Shown: positions 21,066 to 32,480 of the stretch, in pieces
Position numbering within the stretch: the stretch's first letter is position 1
How the letters are laid out: each line of letters begins with the position of its first letter
NCBI RefSeq assembly: GCF_030247195.1
Contig: NC_080672.1
Location: 378,300,166-378,364,165 of the forward strand
Direction: 5' to 3'
From: Topomyia yanbarensis
Taxonomy: Eukaryota > Arthropoda > Insecta > Diptera > Culicidae
Length of the DNA stretch: 64,000 nucleotides
Made by a program: the position numbers and the translations under genes
The notes under the pieces: model-generated
The model's database searches: none
Told to the model about the DNA's origin: nothing
What the model saw: only the letters and a program-made list of their open reading frames with translations

Positions 21066-23309
21066 ACTCTGGTTGCAGTTGAAAATCGAAATAGTGCACT
21101 TGCGCCTTTCAATTTTTCTACTTTTTTCAGCGAGCGCAGCTAAAGCGCAACTGCTGTAGATGATTCTCTAACTAGTGATGTCTCAATGGCTAAGAGCTTG
21201 CGTGAGATCTGCTGGACAACAATTAAAACTAGTTAAATTGTTTTTATTGTTGGAAATAGATAGAAAAAGATAAAAGAACTACTGCCTCGATTAGCTAATG
21301 CATTGAACCGAGTCCACTAAACGAATAATTTAAAGAAAGTAGCGGTTTTATGGACAACTGCGCACTAAAACTCCAAAAGTGAACGCTTTATCGCAAGTGA
21401 TTGTCACGTTTAAAAAAACTCAGATGTAATACTCGATATTGACAACTCTATTTAAAATTTTAAATGACAAGTTTTTGAATTGTACCCAATTTGAATTTCT
21501 GTATTAGTATAAATACTAGGCACCACATTCAAGCGTAATCGGCAAAAATATATTTTACTTTACCGAGAACGATATAGCCGAGACGACAGTTTTTATTTTT
21601 GCGCAATATCATTTTCATGCAAGGAATTCGTTTCGTATCAAAACGCTGTTGCGACTAAAATGTTGTGACTGGTTGAATCTATAAGTTCAATAATTTCGAT
21701 TTCATGTCTTCAGCGTATGACAGTCTCTTGGTCTGTTTTTTGTTCGTTTTGTAATAAAATGAGAGATGATCAGAAGTCACGGACGAGGAAAAAAAGAATC
21801 AGCTAATCTAAGTCGCGTCAAGATCATCAGCTCTTCTATCTTTTCTATGCACTCAGAACGAGTTCTTTCGGAATTGCGCTCTGATCCTCTCAATTCTGTT
21901 TGAATAAAACGGCATTTTCAAAAACACCTTAGGTCTTCGTTACCCGTACAACGTTAAGTGTAACAACTTTAATTAAAATCGTTTCCCAAATTTTGGTGAA
22001 ACAAACCTGTAATCAAAAAGCATTACAGCTTTCTTCAAGAAGTCATGTATCTCTTCCAATCTTGACGATGATTGTTAAAAAAATTGAGGTTATTAAAACG
22101 AACCAATTACTGAGCAGATTAGATTCAACATGTTTGAATTGACTTAGAAAGTGTAACTGCAAGCATCATAGCAAATCCAACTACCAGAAGCACCTCAAAA
22201 CAAATAAAGAGAAGAATATAAAAACGCTCTTTGCACTTTTCATGCGAACTACCGCTTTTCTCTTTCACAATAAACCTCTTCACTCCGATGTGTGTGGCTC
22301 CCATGTGTGCATTCTACTCCATGGCTGCACACCTCAAAGAGTAGAAATAAAGAGGCTATTTAGTGCGGATCTTGGTCTCATGCGCACGGAAGCATAGAAG
22401 GCAAAAAAGTGGCTCTTCAAGGTGACTCTTAGCGCGAAATTGTATAGCTCTTGGTATACAGATTTTCTTTTTCGTTTTCAAGTTTATCTTTGTGCGGACG
22501 TTCTGCACATCGCAGTGTTTTTGTGTTGCTCTTTTTTCATCGGTATATTTCGCTCTTTGTGCACCCTGTGTGTGCAAATAACAAGCATGACCAGAAAGAA
22601 CTAGACAGTAGGCCATGCACACTGCTACTGATAAAATTTTTGCAAAAGATTCACAGGAATATTAAATTTCGGTAATTTAAAAACAGACAAATCTAAGAGA
22701 AATTCTCTTCAGCACACGAGAAGCAAGTGCGATGTGTTATTTTGGTGATGTCATCAATGTTACATTTAACAAAATTTACGTAAATAAGAAGATAACAATA
22801 AATAAGATAGATAAATGATTAGTTGTTCTCACTTGTCTGATAATGAAAATGAAAATTGTGCAATTAACGACCTTTCCATGTCCAGAAAACAAATTAAATT
22901 TCAACTTAATCGTAGAAAAAATGTAGCAAATATTGTAATACCATTCTATGTAGTCTACATATTCTTGACGAAAATAAATAAATAAATATTATTGTCGAAA
23001 TTAGTCTTTAATGTATTACCATTAAAATTGAAAACATTATAAATTTGAGTTAAATAGTAGTTATACCGTTTCTCCACATCCACAAATCGCCTGCCTGATC
23101 AGAAGATTTGATGCAAATTTCGACATTATCTTGTATTTGTAGTTGTATTTAAATAATGGAAGTCCAACTGACACTGAGTCTTAATGAGCTAAACTAAAAA
23201 AAAATGACTTGAGGTGGCAACAAACGGTTGCGAAACTATGTAAAACTAACGATGAAGTCGAAGATGTCGCCATAATCGTTGAAGCGACGGGTCATTTCTA
23301 ATATCGGTG
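21066..23309. other. No gene recognised
   Basis: AT-rich sequence with no supported coding region. Overlapping frames of 60-90 codons on both strands at about 22356-22675 have no family resemblance and no splice context that I could make into a gene. Confidence 0.45.
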
Positions 23310-23640
23310 TGTTGGCAGCTTAGTTAGTGTTGCCTATTCCCGTCGGTAGCAGTGTTTGAGGACGGGGGACATGGGTTGGTGCGTAGAGGTTAATTTGTGA
23401 TAGGAGATCGGGAACATTACATTCAGCCAGAAGAAGCTTAGACATAAAGGTAGCTTGCGATGCGTGTATACGATCTTCTAAAGTGTGTAGTCCTAATAAT
23501 CGATAATGGTCTTCGTATGGTGGCAGGTTCAGCGGATCGTTCCAAGGCAATTGACGTAACGGATATCGTATGAATCTGCGCTGAACAGCTTCAATTCTTC
23601 GACTCCAAGTTGCATGATAGGATCACCCACCAGACGCCGT
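23310..23640 (-). pseudogene. Jockey-like LINE ORF2 C-terminal fragment
   Basis: Minus-strand reading gives a stretch like RFIRYPLRQLPWNDPLNLPP, then YEDHYRLLGLHTLEDR and NLYAPTHVPRPQTLLPT, the C-terminal tail found in mosquito Jockey-clade ORF2 proteins. The upstream part (SWSRRIEA) is in another frame. Only the last about 105 codons remain, as is usual for 5'-truncated LINE copies. Confidence 0.75.
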
Positions 23641-23814
23641 TTGCAAATTCCAACGGTAAATTAATAATAAAAATCAAATTCAAAAGCAATATAACATATT
23701 GTCTATTGCCTTAGTTTTGGAACTTTTTTCACTAAAAACTTTTCAAAATTACATTCAGTTTCCAGAATTACACTATCTTAAGTCACTAGAATTATACTAT
23801 TTATGCAACAAGTT

Positions 23815-24023
23815 TTAAACCCCTCCCGAAACAAAATCCTGGCTACGGGCCTGCGTGCTATGGGTAAAAGTGTCGAGGGGGTTTGAAATATTCTCAATCT
23901 CTCGGAGCCTAGGAAGAGCTGGGCGAACTCCCCAGTATGCTGCATTACGCATCGAAGTTTTTTCGCCGATGATTAACATGATTTTTCCGAATTTTTGTTG
24001 GCTGGGGGTTTGCTGAGACTCTC
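23815..24023. repeat. Possible transposon terminus, unassigned
   Basis: The stretch begins with CCCCTCCCGAAACAAAATCC then TGGCTACGGGCCTG, a composition like the ends of hAT-type elements in this window. No matching opposite end was found, so the assignment is tentative. Confidence 0.3.
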
Positions 24024-25640
24024 CCCTGTCAAAAAAAATGCGGACGAACATGGTCAGGCGATTTAAAAAGTTTGACGTTTGACTCAACTCGCCTGTGCTA
24101 ATTTCCCCTAGGAACAAATGCAATTTGCGAATGCGATGTAAAGGCAATTTCAATACTTAGACAAATATTCTGGCGGCTGTAATGGACTTGGTTGTTTTTT
24201 GCGTTTTTCAAACATGGCGGTTCATGTTTGGCTTAAGTTTAAGGTTGCACAGAGAATGCGCAAAATTCGCAAACGAAAAAAGCAGTTTTTTTCCACACCG
24301 TATGTCAGATCTTCATAAAAATCAATCAGCAGTACAACATTCTACATACGCTGATTGATTTTTATGAAGATCTGACATACGGTGTGGAAAAAAACTGCTT
24401 TTTTCGTTTGCGAATTTTGCGCATTCTTCAACCTTAAAATTGTTTTTTTTTAACAATTGGCGTGTTCCCGCTTGTATTTTGTTTGTTTAGTGTACCTAAT
24501 TTAGCCAACGAATGTGGGAAATTATGGAATCGTGTGTAAGTATAGTGGAATAAGATCTCTGACCTAAACTCTAAATGAAAGTCAGATTGTGGTAAGTTTT
24601 GGTGTGCAATTCGAATTTCACCATCGATTCTTCCTATAGTCTGGTGGTGATTACCTAGTGTACTGATAAATTTATGTGAGTAGATAGTGAATCCGAAAAT
24701 AATAATTATTTTTAATTTTCATATCAGGCAATTAAGGGCGATTAAATGGCGCGTTCCCTGGGCGATTTGGGGGGGGGGGGGTTTAAGGGCGGGTGGAGCG
24801 GCAAAAAATGACGGCGGCAAATCGCCCAAATGTTGCGTTTAAAATAGCCCCCTAATTTCCAGCAAATTGCGGGCAAATTGTAGGGCAATTAGCGCATCCG
24901 AGTTGGCAAATAGCCCCCCGTTAGCCAGCAACTTGCCCTTTTTGACTGGGTCGACTGATGCCCAGTCAAAAAAGGCAAGTTGCTGGGTGACGAGGGGCTA
25001 TTTGCCAACTCGGATGCGCAAATTGCCCTTCAATTTGCCAGCAAATTGCTGGCAACTAGGGGGCTATTTCAAATGCAACATTTGGGCGATTTGCCGCCGT
25101 CATTTTTTGCCGCTCTACCTCGCCCGCGGAACGCGCCATTTAATCGCCATTAGTTACCTAATATGAAAATTACTAATAATATTTATTTTTGGATTCATTA
25201 TCTACTCACATAAACACCACCAAACTATATGATGAATTAATGGTGAAATTGATATTGCACACCAAAACTTACCACAATCTAACGTTCATAAAGACTTTAG
25301 GTCAGAGATCTTGTTCTACTATACTTACACACGATTCCACAATTTCCCACATTCGTTGGCTAAATGAAGTGCACTAGACAAACAAAGTACAAATGATTGA
25401 ACACACCAATTGTTAAAAAAACAATTTTAAGCTTAAGCCAAACATGAACCGCTATGTTTGAAAAACGCGAAAAACAACCAAGTCCATTTCAGCCGCCAGA
25501 AAATTTGTCTAAATATTGAAATTGCCTTTAAATCGCATTCGCAAATTGCGTTTGTTCCTAGGGCAATTAGCACAGGCGAGTTGAGTCAAACGTCAAATTG
25601 TTTAAATCGTCTGACCATGTTCGTCCGCATTTTAACAGGG
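24024..25640. repeat. 1.6 kb foldback (giant inverted repeat)
   Basis: The left arm (24024 to about 24949) is the inverse of the right arm (about 24960-25640). Outer ends are CCCTGTC...GCGGACGAACATGG and its inverse with ACAGGG. Matching blocks continue inward through TTCTGGCGGCTG, GTTCATGTTTGGCTTAAG, AGCCAACGAATGTGGGAAAT and AAATCGCCCAAATGTTGC, to a loop of about 10 bp near 24950-24960 (GACTGGG ... CCCAGTC). Arms differ by scattered substitutions; the left is longer because of the 191-bp insertion at 24243. No coding capacity and no clear target duplication. A transcript through it would form a hairpin of nearly 700 bp. Confidence 0.9.
24243..24433. mobile_element. Palindromic MITE with TTAA duplication
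   Basis: A 191-bp near-perfect palindrome (ends GGTTG ... CAACC; long arms through GCGCAAAATTCGC and ATGTCAGATCTTCATAAAAA). It is flanked by TTAA at 24239-24242 and 24434-24437. The equivalent place in the right arm of the surrounding foldback reads straight through (GCTTAAGCTTAAAATTG), so this is a later insertion into the left arm only. TTAA duplication suggests a piggyBac-type source. Confidence 0.85.
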
Positions 25641-25645
25641 TGGTA

Positions 25646-25867
25646 TTGCGCACTTCCCACCAACCTGGACTCCGCACTTTCAAAGTGCGAGTGATCAAAC
25701 TGCTACTGAAAACTGCGAGCTGTCAAAACACATGTATTTCACGTGATAGAGATGGTACATTCATAGACAGACCAGTCGAACTAACTAGTCTATGAGAAGA
25801 ATTTAATAGAAGAATAGTAAGTGCGCAGTGCGGTTAGTATCCAGTTTTTAGTGCTACAAACAATAAT
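25646..25867 (+). repeat. Dispersed repeat, copy 1
   Basis: About 220 bp, directly repeated at 40739-40961 (shared blocks CTGCTACTGAAAACTGCGAG and CTGTCAAAACACATGTATTT). Both copies begin TTGCGCACTT and carry its near inverse AAGTGCGCA or AAGTGCGTA near the end, so it is probably a MITE. Copy 1 abuts the foldback. Confidence 0.75.
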
Positions 25868-27889
25868 TCGGTGAAGTATTGCTGGGTTACAATTATCAAA
25901 TTTCGATGTGTACAGACGAACCTGCCCAGAGGTCGTGTGGTATCCGGCCAAGAATTGAGCCACTGGGGTCCTGCTCCCATTCCGTAGGAGGCGACTGAAA
26001 GTAGGACTCCCTAAGTCAAGGTGTAGTTCCGTACCGAGGACTTAATGAAGGGTCTAAAATATGTCAGTCGCGCACGGAGCGTTTTGGGTTTTGCCCTTAT
26101 TGTGTTATGCGAATCTCTGACACAGTGGACCATTATTTTTTCGCAAATTGTAGAAATAAAATGATCGTGTCCCGTTGTTATGGCTCGCTATATGCGTTAA
26201 CATCCCCACTTGCCTGATGTCCTCTAGTTGTTGGGCAATTTATGTTGGAAATGAAATGTACAGTTCTCTAATCAACAATGGTTAGAATAGCACAAATCAA
26301 CCTCCAGCATAAACGTAGCAATTATGAATTTATCTCGACTCATGCAGGAAGGTAAAGCTTCCATAGCATTCTTTGCTCCATCACTGCGACAGGCTGAGAT
26401 ACGGAAGATGATTATTTGCGGTTGTCCTCAGAGTGGCATTCTGTCACCTTTGTTATGCAACTTGGTTGCCGACGGCTTGTTGAAGAAACTCAATGAGCTT
26501 GGATTTCCAACCTACGGGTTTGCTGACGATTACCAAATACTAATTACTGGACTTTGCATCGGAACAATCTTTGGCTTACTACAACAAGCATTAAGGGCTG
26601 TCGAACAGCGGTGTCGACAAGTTAAATTATCAGATAACCCAAGCAAAACTTCAATGGTTCTTTTTACAAAGAAACGAATAACAACCAGGGCTCATCCCTT
26701 GCAGTTCTTCGATTCCGAGCTACTGTGTGCGGAACAAGTCAAATACGTTGGAGTTATATTGGATTCCAAACTGAATTGGTCTGCTCACATTGAGTTCAGA
26801 GTCAAAAAAGCGTACATGGCCTTCGGGTAGTGCAGACGAACTTTTGGAAAGACCTCACAAACCTAAATACATCTATTGTGTTTACACGACAATTGTTCGG
26901 TGTTAGGTCAGACCGGACTAAGTGACAGTGCATTGATTTCGAGAAAAACGCGTTTAAAGTTTGAATCGCAGCATCCTTTACATTATAATTGGAAAATAAT
27001 TTTTGCCATAATTCTTGTATTTTAAATCCGGTAAAAGTGGAATGTAGATGAAGAAATTCTTTATCCAGTGCTATCAATAACTCATTTTTTGATGTTTTGC
27101 GACTTAGTCCGGTCTGACTTAACACCGACCAATTGTACGTCCAATACTGTCATACGGATGCCTTGTGTGGTGGCAGAGGGAAGAGCTGATGACGGTCCAG
27201 TCAAAGCTAAACTATCTACAAAGAATGGCGCTCATGGCGTTGACTGGTGCTTTCAAGACAACTCCGACTGCTTCCCTTCCAACCCTTCTATCAAACCATT
27301 ACACATGCACCTTAAACAAGGAGCACTATCACGTGCATACATACTGTAGGTTACTGGTCTTTGGAGCAGTAATCACGTCGATCTTGCTACACGTCATACA
27401 CGACTGTGGTCATATTTCCATGTGAAGATTCCCTCTCGAGAGGAGTGGTTGTCTGGTTATATGGAGAGACAACAACAAACGCAAATGACTTGTTACACTG
27501 GCGGCTATCTGATGGAGGGACGTGCTGGTGCTAGTGTCTACTGTCGTGAAACGGGATGAGAACAGTATCACTCACTAGGTAGATACTGTATTGTATTGCA
27601 AGCAAAAATCTTCGCGATTATGCGCGGGGTACAATCGGCCCTTCAACAGAGCTTATCCGGCAGAATTATAAACTTCTGCTGCAAATCTCCAACTACATAC
27701 GGGAGACGCGCCATTTGAGCCAATACATTCTGATTTCTGATACGAGCAACCTTAGTGAAAAGCCGTCTCGGTGAAATTTTTAGTCGTATGCCGTGGTGGG
27801 AGCGGCTCTAAAAAGCGTCTGTCCCGAAACAGACGACTGAAGAAGAAATGCGGTGCCTCGTCAGTTATACCCAAGTTGGCAGCCCCATC
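25868..27889 (+). pseudogene. I-like LINE, internally deleted
   Basis: A degenerate LINE ORF2. It opens at 26278 with the start block MVRIAQINLQHKR, then jumps by deletion straight into reverse transcriptase (IRKMIICGCPQSGILSPLLC; YGFADDYQILITG, with the catalytic FADD intact; VKYVGVILDSKLNWSAH). The 168-codon frame at 26324-26830 is the best-preserved piece. After the MITE at 26897 the reading resumes with ILSYGSVVWW-like sequence in broken form. Near 27505-27650 there is an RNase H-like stretch (LMEGRAGASVYCRETG; AKIFAIMRGVQSALQ); such a domain fits the I group of LINEs. The upstream 25868-26277 is presumed 5' UTR. Clade assignment is by motif only. Confidence 0.75.
26897..27128. mobile_element. 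MITE in the I-like LINE, ~8-bp duplication
   Basis: A 232-bp element with inverted ends TCGGTGTTAGGTCAGACCGG / inverse of CCGGTCTGACTTAACACCGA (about 28 bp, two differences). Flanks are ACAATTGT (26889-26896) and CCAATTGT (27129-27136), seven of eight bases. The length of the duplication fits hAT. No coding capacity. Confidence 0.85.
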
Positions 27890-28552
27890 ATAAGGCTAGG
27901 TGTCGCAATCCTGTGGCAAATTCTGGATAAATTGCTGGAATACCATTCACCATCTGTTTGAAGATTTCAAGGTGACGTACGATTCAGTGAAACGAAACAC
28001 ACTGTGATAAATAATGCTTGAACATAGCTTTCCGACCAAACTGATTTAGCTGATTCATATGACGCAGGATGTGCTAAAATAAAGCATAAATATTTTCGGC
28101 ATTTCGGCAGGTCTCGTGAACAGACCAGGGGAGATAATTCTAGAACCATTCAAGGTGAAACATCCGAAACATTACTAGAGAACTTTCTACAGGTAAGTTA
28201 AAAGCCAATATTTACAATATAAATGTTACTGCAGACTGAGAGGCAGATCCCTCATCTGTAAGTAGTTGTATTTACTGCTAATACGGTATGTACATTTAAA
28301 TTGCATAACCTAATTTACGGTAGTTTCAATTATACTAAAACTTGTATACAACACATGGTAGCTGATAGAGTTAGAGGCAGTTAGAGCGTTGTTTATTCCT
28401 AGGTATAAATCGATGGAGTACGGAACGAGTTTGTCGACAAATTCATATACCTTGAAAAATTAGCGACAAGTATTAGTCGCGAGGTAAAAAGGCGTGTTGC
28501 AGCAGCGAATAAGACTGTCTACCATTTGCGTAATCAGTCGAAGTCCCGTAGC
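27890..28552 (+). pseudogene. RTE-like LINE ORF2 remnant, 5' part
   Basis: Broken frames read FKVTYDSVKRNTL and IMLEHSFPTKLIRLIHMTQD, the RT block usually seen as DFKAAYDSI...LWKIMLEHGFP, then near 28430-28540 FVDKFIYLEKLATSISREVK and RVAAANKTVYHLRNQSKSR. These match the C-terminal half of RTE-like ORF2 proteins. It is interrupted at 28553 by a hAT-like element and continues at 32074. Confidence 0.75.
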
Positions 28553-28799
28553 CAGTGGCGTAGTAAGAAAATTTTTCGGGGGGGGATATGAATTTTTTTT
28601 GTATATATATATATGAAAAAATGTTCAAAAACATTCTGAGCAGGAAAAAAATGTTCAAAACCAACAACTAAGGGAACGGGTTTGGGTAGTCAAGGTAGGA
28701 AAGCTAGCTGTTGGTATAGAACTAATGCTCTTCCCCTACGAGGACAATCTGGGCGGCAAACTTCAGACTGTCTAATTTACTGAGCCCTTCAGTTCCCTT

Positions 28800-29760
28800 G
28801 TGCAATTCAGTACCACTTCTTCGTTGAGCTTCCGACTGGTTCGCGAACTACTCGGTCTAGTCCCCGACGATAGATCTAGCCTATTCCGACGAAAAGTTCC
28901 CCGGCGAGAGAAGTTCGAAAGCGAGCCAACCAGCCAGGTGCTGCGGTCAGTTCGGCGATTCCGGTAGAGTAGGGCATCCGGTTTGCTGGAGCCCCGGCGC
29001 GGCTGGTGGTGTATCGTCGCGATCTACGCGGTCTCGTTCCCGGCGGTGAATCTGACTGTACGCTGACAGAGAGGTCCCAGACGAAATAAGTTCTCCCGAT
29101 ACCGATTCTTCAGTACTACAACTTCTTGAGCCGTTTGGCTCCGTGACCGGTGCCATTTAGCACCGCAACTCCTTTAAGCCCTTTAGTTCTCTTCTTGGGC
29201 CATTTAGCACTACTTCCTTGATGATCCATTCAGCTCCTCGACTTGTTCGCGAACAACTCGGTCTAGTCCCCGACGATGGACCTGACCTACTCCGACAGAG
29301 AATTCCCCGGCGAGAGAAGTTCTCCCGAGATCGAGTTAATCAGCTAGGTGCCGAGGTCAGTTCGGCGATTCTGGTGAAGCAGGGTGTCCGGTGCACTGGT
29401 GCGCCGATGACCAGCGACTAGTGGTGTTTCGTCGCTGTCTACTCAGTCTAGTCCCCAGCGGTGAATAAAGCTTACGCTAACGGAGAGTTCCCTGGCGAAA
29501 AAAGTTCTCCCAATATCGATTCTTCTTTGGTTTTCGCTATTTTTCTATCGGAACAACCGGTGGGGTGCCGTGGTCGGTCTAACGAATCCACATGGAGTTT
29601 TCGTCCGGTTCGCTGGCGTTTCGACGACTCATACTCGCTGCTCTGTTGCAGTCTACTCGACTAGTCATCGGCGGTGAATCTAGCTTATTCCTGCGGAGAG
29701 TTCCCTGGCGGTGATTGCTCTCCCGAAACCGTTGTTCGATGCCCATTACGTTGTAAGACG
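28800..29760 (-). repeat. ~200-bp tandem array, LINE 3' UTR
   Basis: About five imperfect units, marked on the + strand by CGGTCTAGTCCCCGACGAT-like cores near 28852, 29028, 29259, 29445 and 29650 (spacing 176-231 bp). Each is followed by a GAGTTCCC(C/T)GGCGAGAGAAG-like block and then a TTCGGCGATTCCGG-like or related block. Inverse relatives are at 8761-9010, 17314-17490 and 54530-55030. Frames such as 29218-29421 are the repeat read through. Confidence 0.75.
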
Positions 29761-29774
29761 GTCATGATCTACAT

Positions 29775-30009
29775 CAGTGGTTCTCAACCTTTTTCGTACC
29801 ACGGACTCCTTAGATATCACACTGGGTTGCTGCGGACCCCCATAGATAACGATCAATTTTGTATGCTATCAATATGTTATTTTCAATTTGTTAGGAAACA
29901 TGGCTTGAAATTTCAATATGCATTCGGAAAATATATTTTTCTTCGCGGACTCCCAGAAATGACTCCGCGGCCCCCTAGGGGTCCGTGGACCTCAGGTTGA
30001 GAATCACTG
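29775..30009. mobile_element. 235-bp hAT MITE (CAGTGGTTCTCAACC ends)
   Basis: Perfect 15-bp inverted ends, CAGTGGTTCTCAACC and GGTTGAGAATCACTG with one difference, flanked by an exact 8-bp duplication ATCTACAT (29767-29774 and 30010-30017). A CCACGGACTCC block and its partner GGTCCGTGGACC extend the symmetry inward. This terminus is the one used by a widespread animal hAT group. It sits in the R1-like LINE within the 3.5 kb hAT-like element. Confidence 0.95.
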
Positions 30010-32065
30010 ATCTACATCATATCTCTGTTTACTATGTTCCACGTCTTTAAGTCGCTTGTCATTCTGTAGGCTACATTATCCGGGTTGATGTCCGTTCCTC
30101 CCGTTTTAAGTAGCTCCCTGTACGTCACTTCAAACCTCGGACATTCAAAGACTCTCCTCGGACATTCAAAGACTTCAAACCTCGGACGTTCAAAGACGCT
30201 CCGGTGTCTCCTCGACGATCTCACACTCCAAGCACAGTGTTGACGTTGCGTACCCACATCGATGAAGAAGCCGTGGCTCGGTAGGAGCTGTTTCAGGTGG
30301 AAGGTCATCTCTCCGTGCTTTCTATTGACGCACGCCGACAGGTTTGGATGAGCCGGTAGGTCCATTTTCCTTTCTCCGTATTGTCACATTCCTGCTGCCA
30401 CATCACTATCGAATCGATTCTCATCATCTTCCTCACGTTTCTGGCGTTTCATTGTTTGTAGCACTTGATATCCTCCGTCAGGGTAATGTAGATGGGGATC
30501 ATCTCGGCGACAAAGCATACTGCCTCCGGTACACAATCGCAACTCGTACGACCAGCAGTCGAAGCGTCCTGTTCAGCTTTTCGCGGTTTCATTGTCTCCG
30601 TCACCGATACCTCCATTTCTTCAAGTGTCTCACCGTTAGTGACACATCGTCCACGAAACCAACGATTTTCACTTTCCTGGGAAGCCGCAGTGTTAACACC
30701 CCATCGTACATCTCATTCCAAAGTGTTGGACAGAGAATGGAGCCCTGAGGAACGCCCGCTGTGACTCGCATTGCCTATTGCCCGTTTGTTCGTCTGGTAC
30801 AGCAGTGCTCTACTCTGGAAGTAGCTCTTCAGGATCTGGCTCATTCTTTTATGCCACGCTGCGGCATTGGTCTATTTGAGGTTGCATGGCTCGGTGGCTT
30901 CCCACACTTTGGCAGAAACATCAGTTTCTGCACCTTCCTCATTTCGGGGATTACCATCATCTAAAGACTTCAGCAGTAGCATCCTGAACATATCCGGATA
31001 CGCCAGGATCGCAGCTTTCAGCGCCACGGTTCGTATTCCATCCGGACCGGGGGTTTTCTTTGATTTTAGTCACATCGACGCTTCTTTGAGCTCGTCGTTA
31101 GTCACTTACCACTCGGCTGTGTTACCTCCTTCTTCTTCGTCGTACGGTGTCGGTGACCAGGTAGTTGAATCGTGATTCGGGAAGAGACCCTCAACGATTA
31201 TCTTTAGTTTTCCGGGGTATATTTCAGCTGGTGTCGCAGACCCTCGTCTTCGTCATGACGACTCAGTACACGTCCCCCAGGGATTGGCGTTTATTTCTCA
31301 GCACAGCTACTTATGGCAATTGGCTTGCTAAGCTTGATCTCCCATTTTAAAGAGTCCCTACCTTCTCGAAACGTCGCTTGTGCACCTCTCTCACTCTCCG
31401 ATCTTACGCTCTGAGCCCGTTTTCTGGATCTAAGACAAGCAGCGTGTAGCGTACTGAGCTACTCATTTAACCCGTAATCTGCACGCCGTCTACTGCATGG
31501 CCCTAGTTTTCGTGACATTGTAACGTCACAAGCCGTCCCAATCCTTCTTGCGCATCAACGTACTTGATTCCGTTGTTCGCCGAAGTAACTCAACAAAGAG
31601 GTTTTCGTTAAAGGCTTTCGTCTTCCACTTTAGCTTGCGGCCCGTCCTTCTTCGTGCTGCAGAATCGCCTGGTGGTCTCTATGGGGATACTTCTCTCACA
31701 CTCTCCAGTCCATGTTCGCCGTCAATCAAGGACTACAGAATGTGGTGAAATTTCTCTCGGTACCGATATCCGTTTCGTGAACCAATAAGCTCCCAGCTCC
31801 TCGCTTCGCCGCGATCTACTTGTTATAGTCCTCGGCGGTTGAGCTAGCCTCCACAACGTGCCGTCAGGTAGGTGTCGAGTCTGCAGCCAATTTTCACTAC
31901 AAGGAAATATTTTCACAAGATAAATTTTGCAAATGAAACTTTCATTTCATTTAAAATTTTAGGCATATTTTTGTTTAACATATTGATTTTTTTTAAAATT
32001 CATCAAAATATTTCGGGAAGGGGTTTCGTCCCCAAAACCCCCCCCCCCCCGCTACTACGCCACTG

Positions 32066-32480
32066 CCCGTAGCCTTCAGAAAACTTGCGCTATACACATC
32101 GCTGATACTTTATGTGACTAGTGTAAGGAATGGGCGTTGAAGGAAGCAGACTATCGAGTGCTTGGTATGATTGAGAGAAGAAATATGCGTTCAATACTCG
32201 GCGACAAAGTAAAAATTGAAGAATTGTGCAGATGCATGAACCACGAGCAGTTGTAGTAGGTATTACAAACATGCTGACATCAGAAGGCTAATAAAACACG
32301 GCAGACTACAGTAAGCTGGACATGCCCGATTGCCGGAAGAGAGACCAGGTAAAATTGTGCATAAATCGAAGGTAGTCACCGCACTCGCTGGGTGTATAAT
32401 GTCAAGAAAGAGGCGCGTACGGCGGGCGTTCAAGGAGACTGGCTGCCAGTAACAAATTGAGGTTTTATGGAAGTCTTTCT
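32066..32480 (+). pseudogene. RTE-like LINE ORF2 remnant, 3' part
   Basis: After the duplicated CCCGTAGC the reading resumes: EWALKEADYRVLGMIERRNM, RSILGDKVKIEELCRCMNHE and RTRWVYNVKKEARTAGVQGD in broken frames. This is the C-terminal region of RTE-like ORF2 proteins (usual form: GHEAW...ADYRALGVFERKVLRTI). It ends near 32480 without a visible poly-A. Confidence 0.75.

Larger units (their letters stand above)
28690..31870 (-). pseudogene. R1-like LINE remnant, ORF2 and 3' end
   Basis: Reads on the minus strand, so 5' to 3' runs from 31870 down. Blocks in broken frames include the linker (CARRIGTACDVTMSRKLG), RT (GVPQGSILCPTLWNEM and VGFVDDVSLT, near 30745-30640; the FADD region reads FVDD) and the C-terminal part at 30365-30012 (MDLPAHPNLSACVNRKHGEM then TFHLKQLLPSHGFF). 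It ends in the GC-rich 3' repeat array. The copy lies wholly inside the hAT-like element and is itself interrupted by the small hAT at 29775. Confidence 0.8.
28553..32065. mobile_element. hAT-like element, 3.5 kb, with nested insertions
   Basis: Termini CAGTGGCGTAGTA and the inverse at 32065 (TACTACGCCACTG region) are flanked by the exact 8-bp duplication CCCGTAGC at 28545-28552 and 32066-32073. The duplication and the CAGTGG start are hAT hallmarks. Its own sequence is only about 28553-28680 and 31885-32065, including G-rich and C-rich tracts just inside the ends; the middle is a degenerate R1-like LINE. No transposase is visible, so this is a MITE expanded by insertions. It interrupts the RTE-like LINE remnant. 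Confidence 0.9.

Noticed and set aside
24867..25166. 99-codon frame on the + strand
   Set aside because: It spans the centre of the giant inverted repeat and encodes self-inverse sequence.
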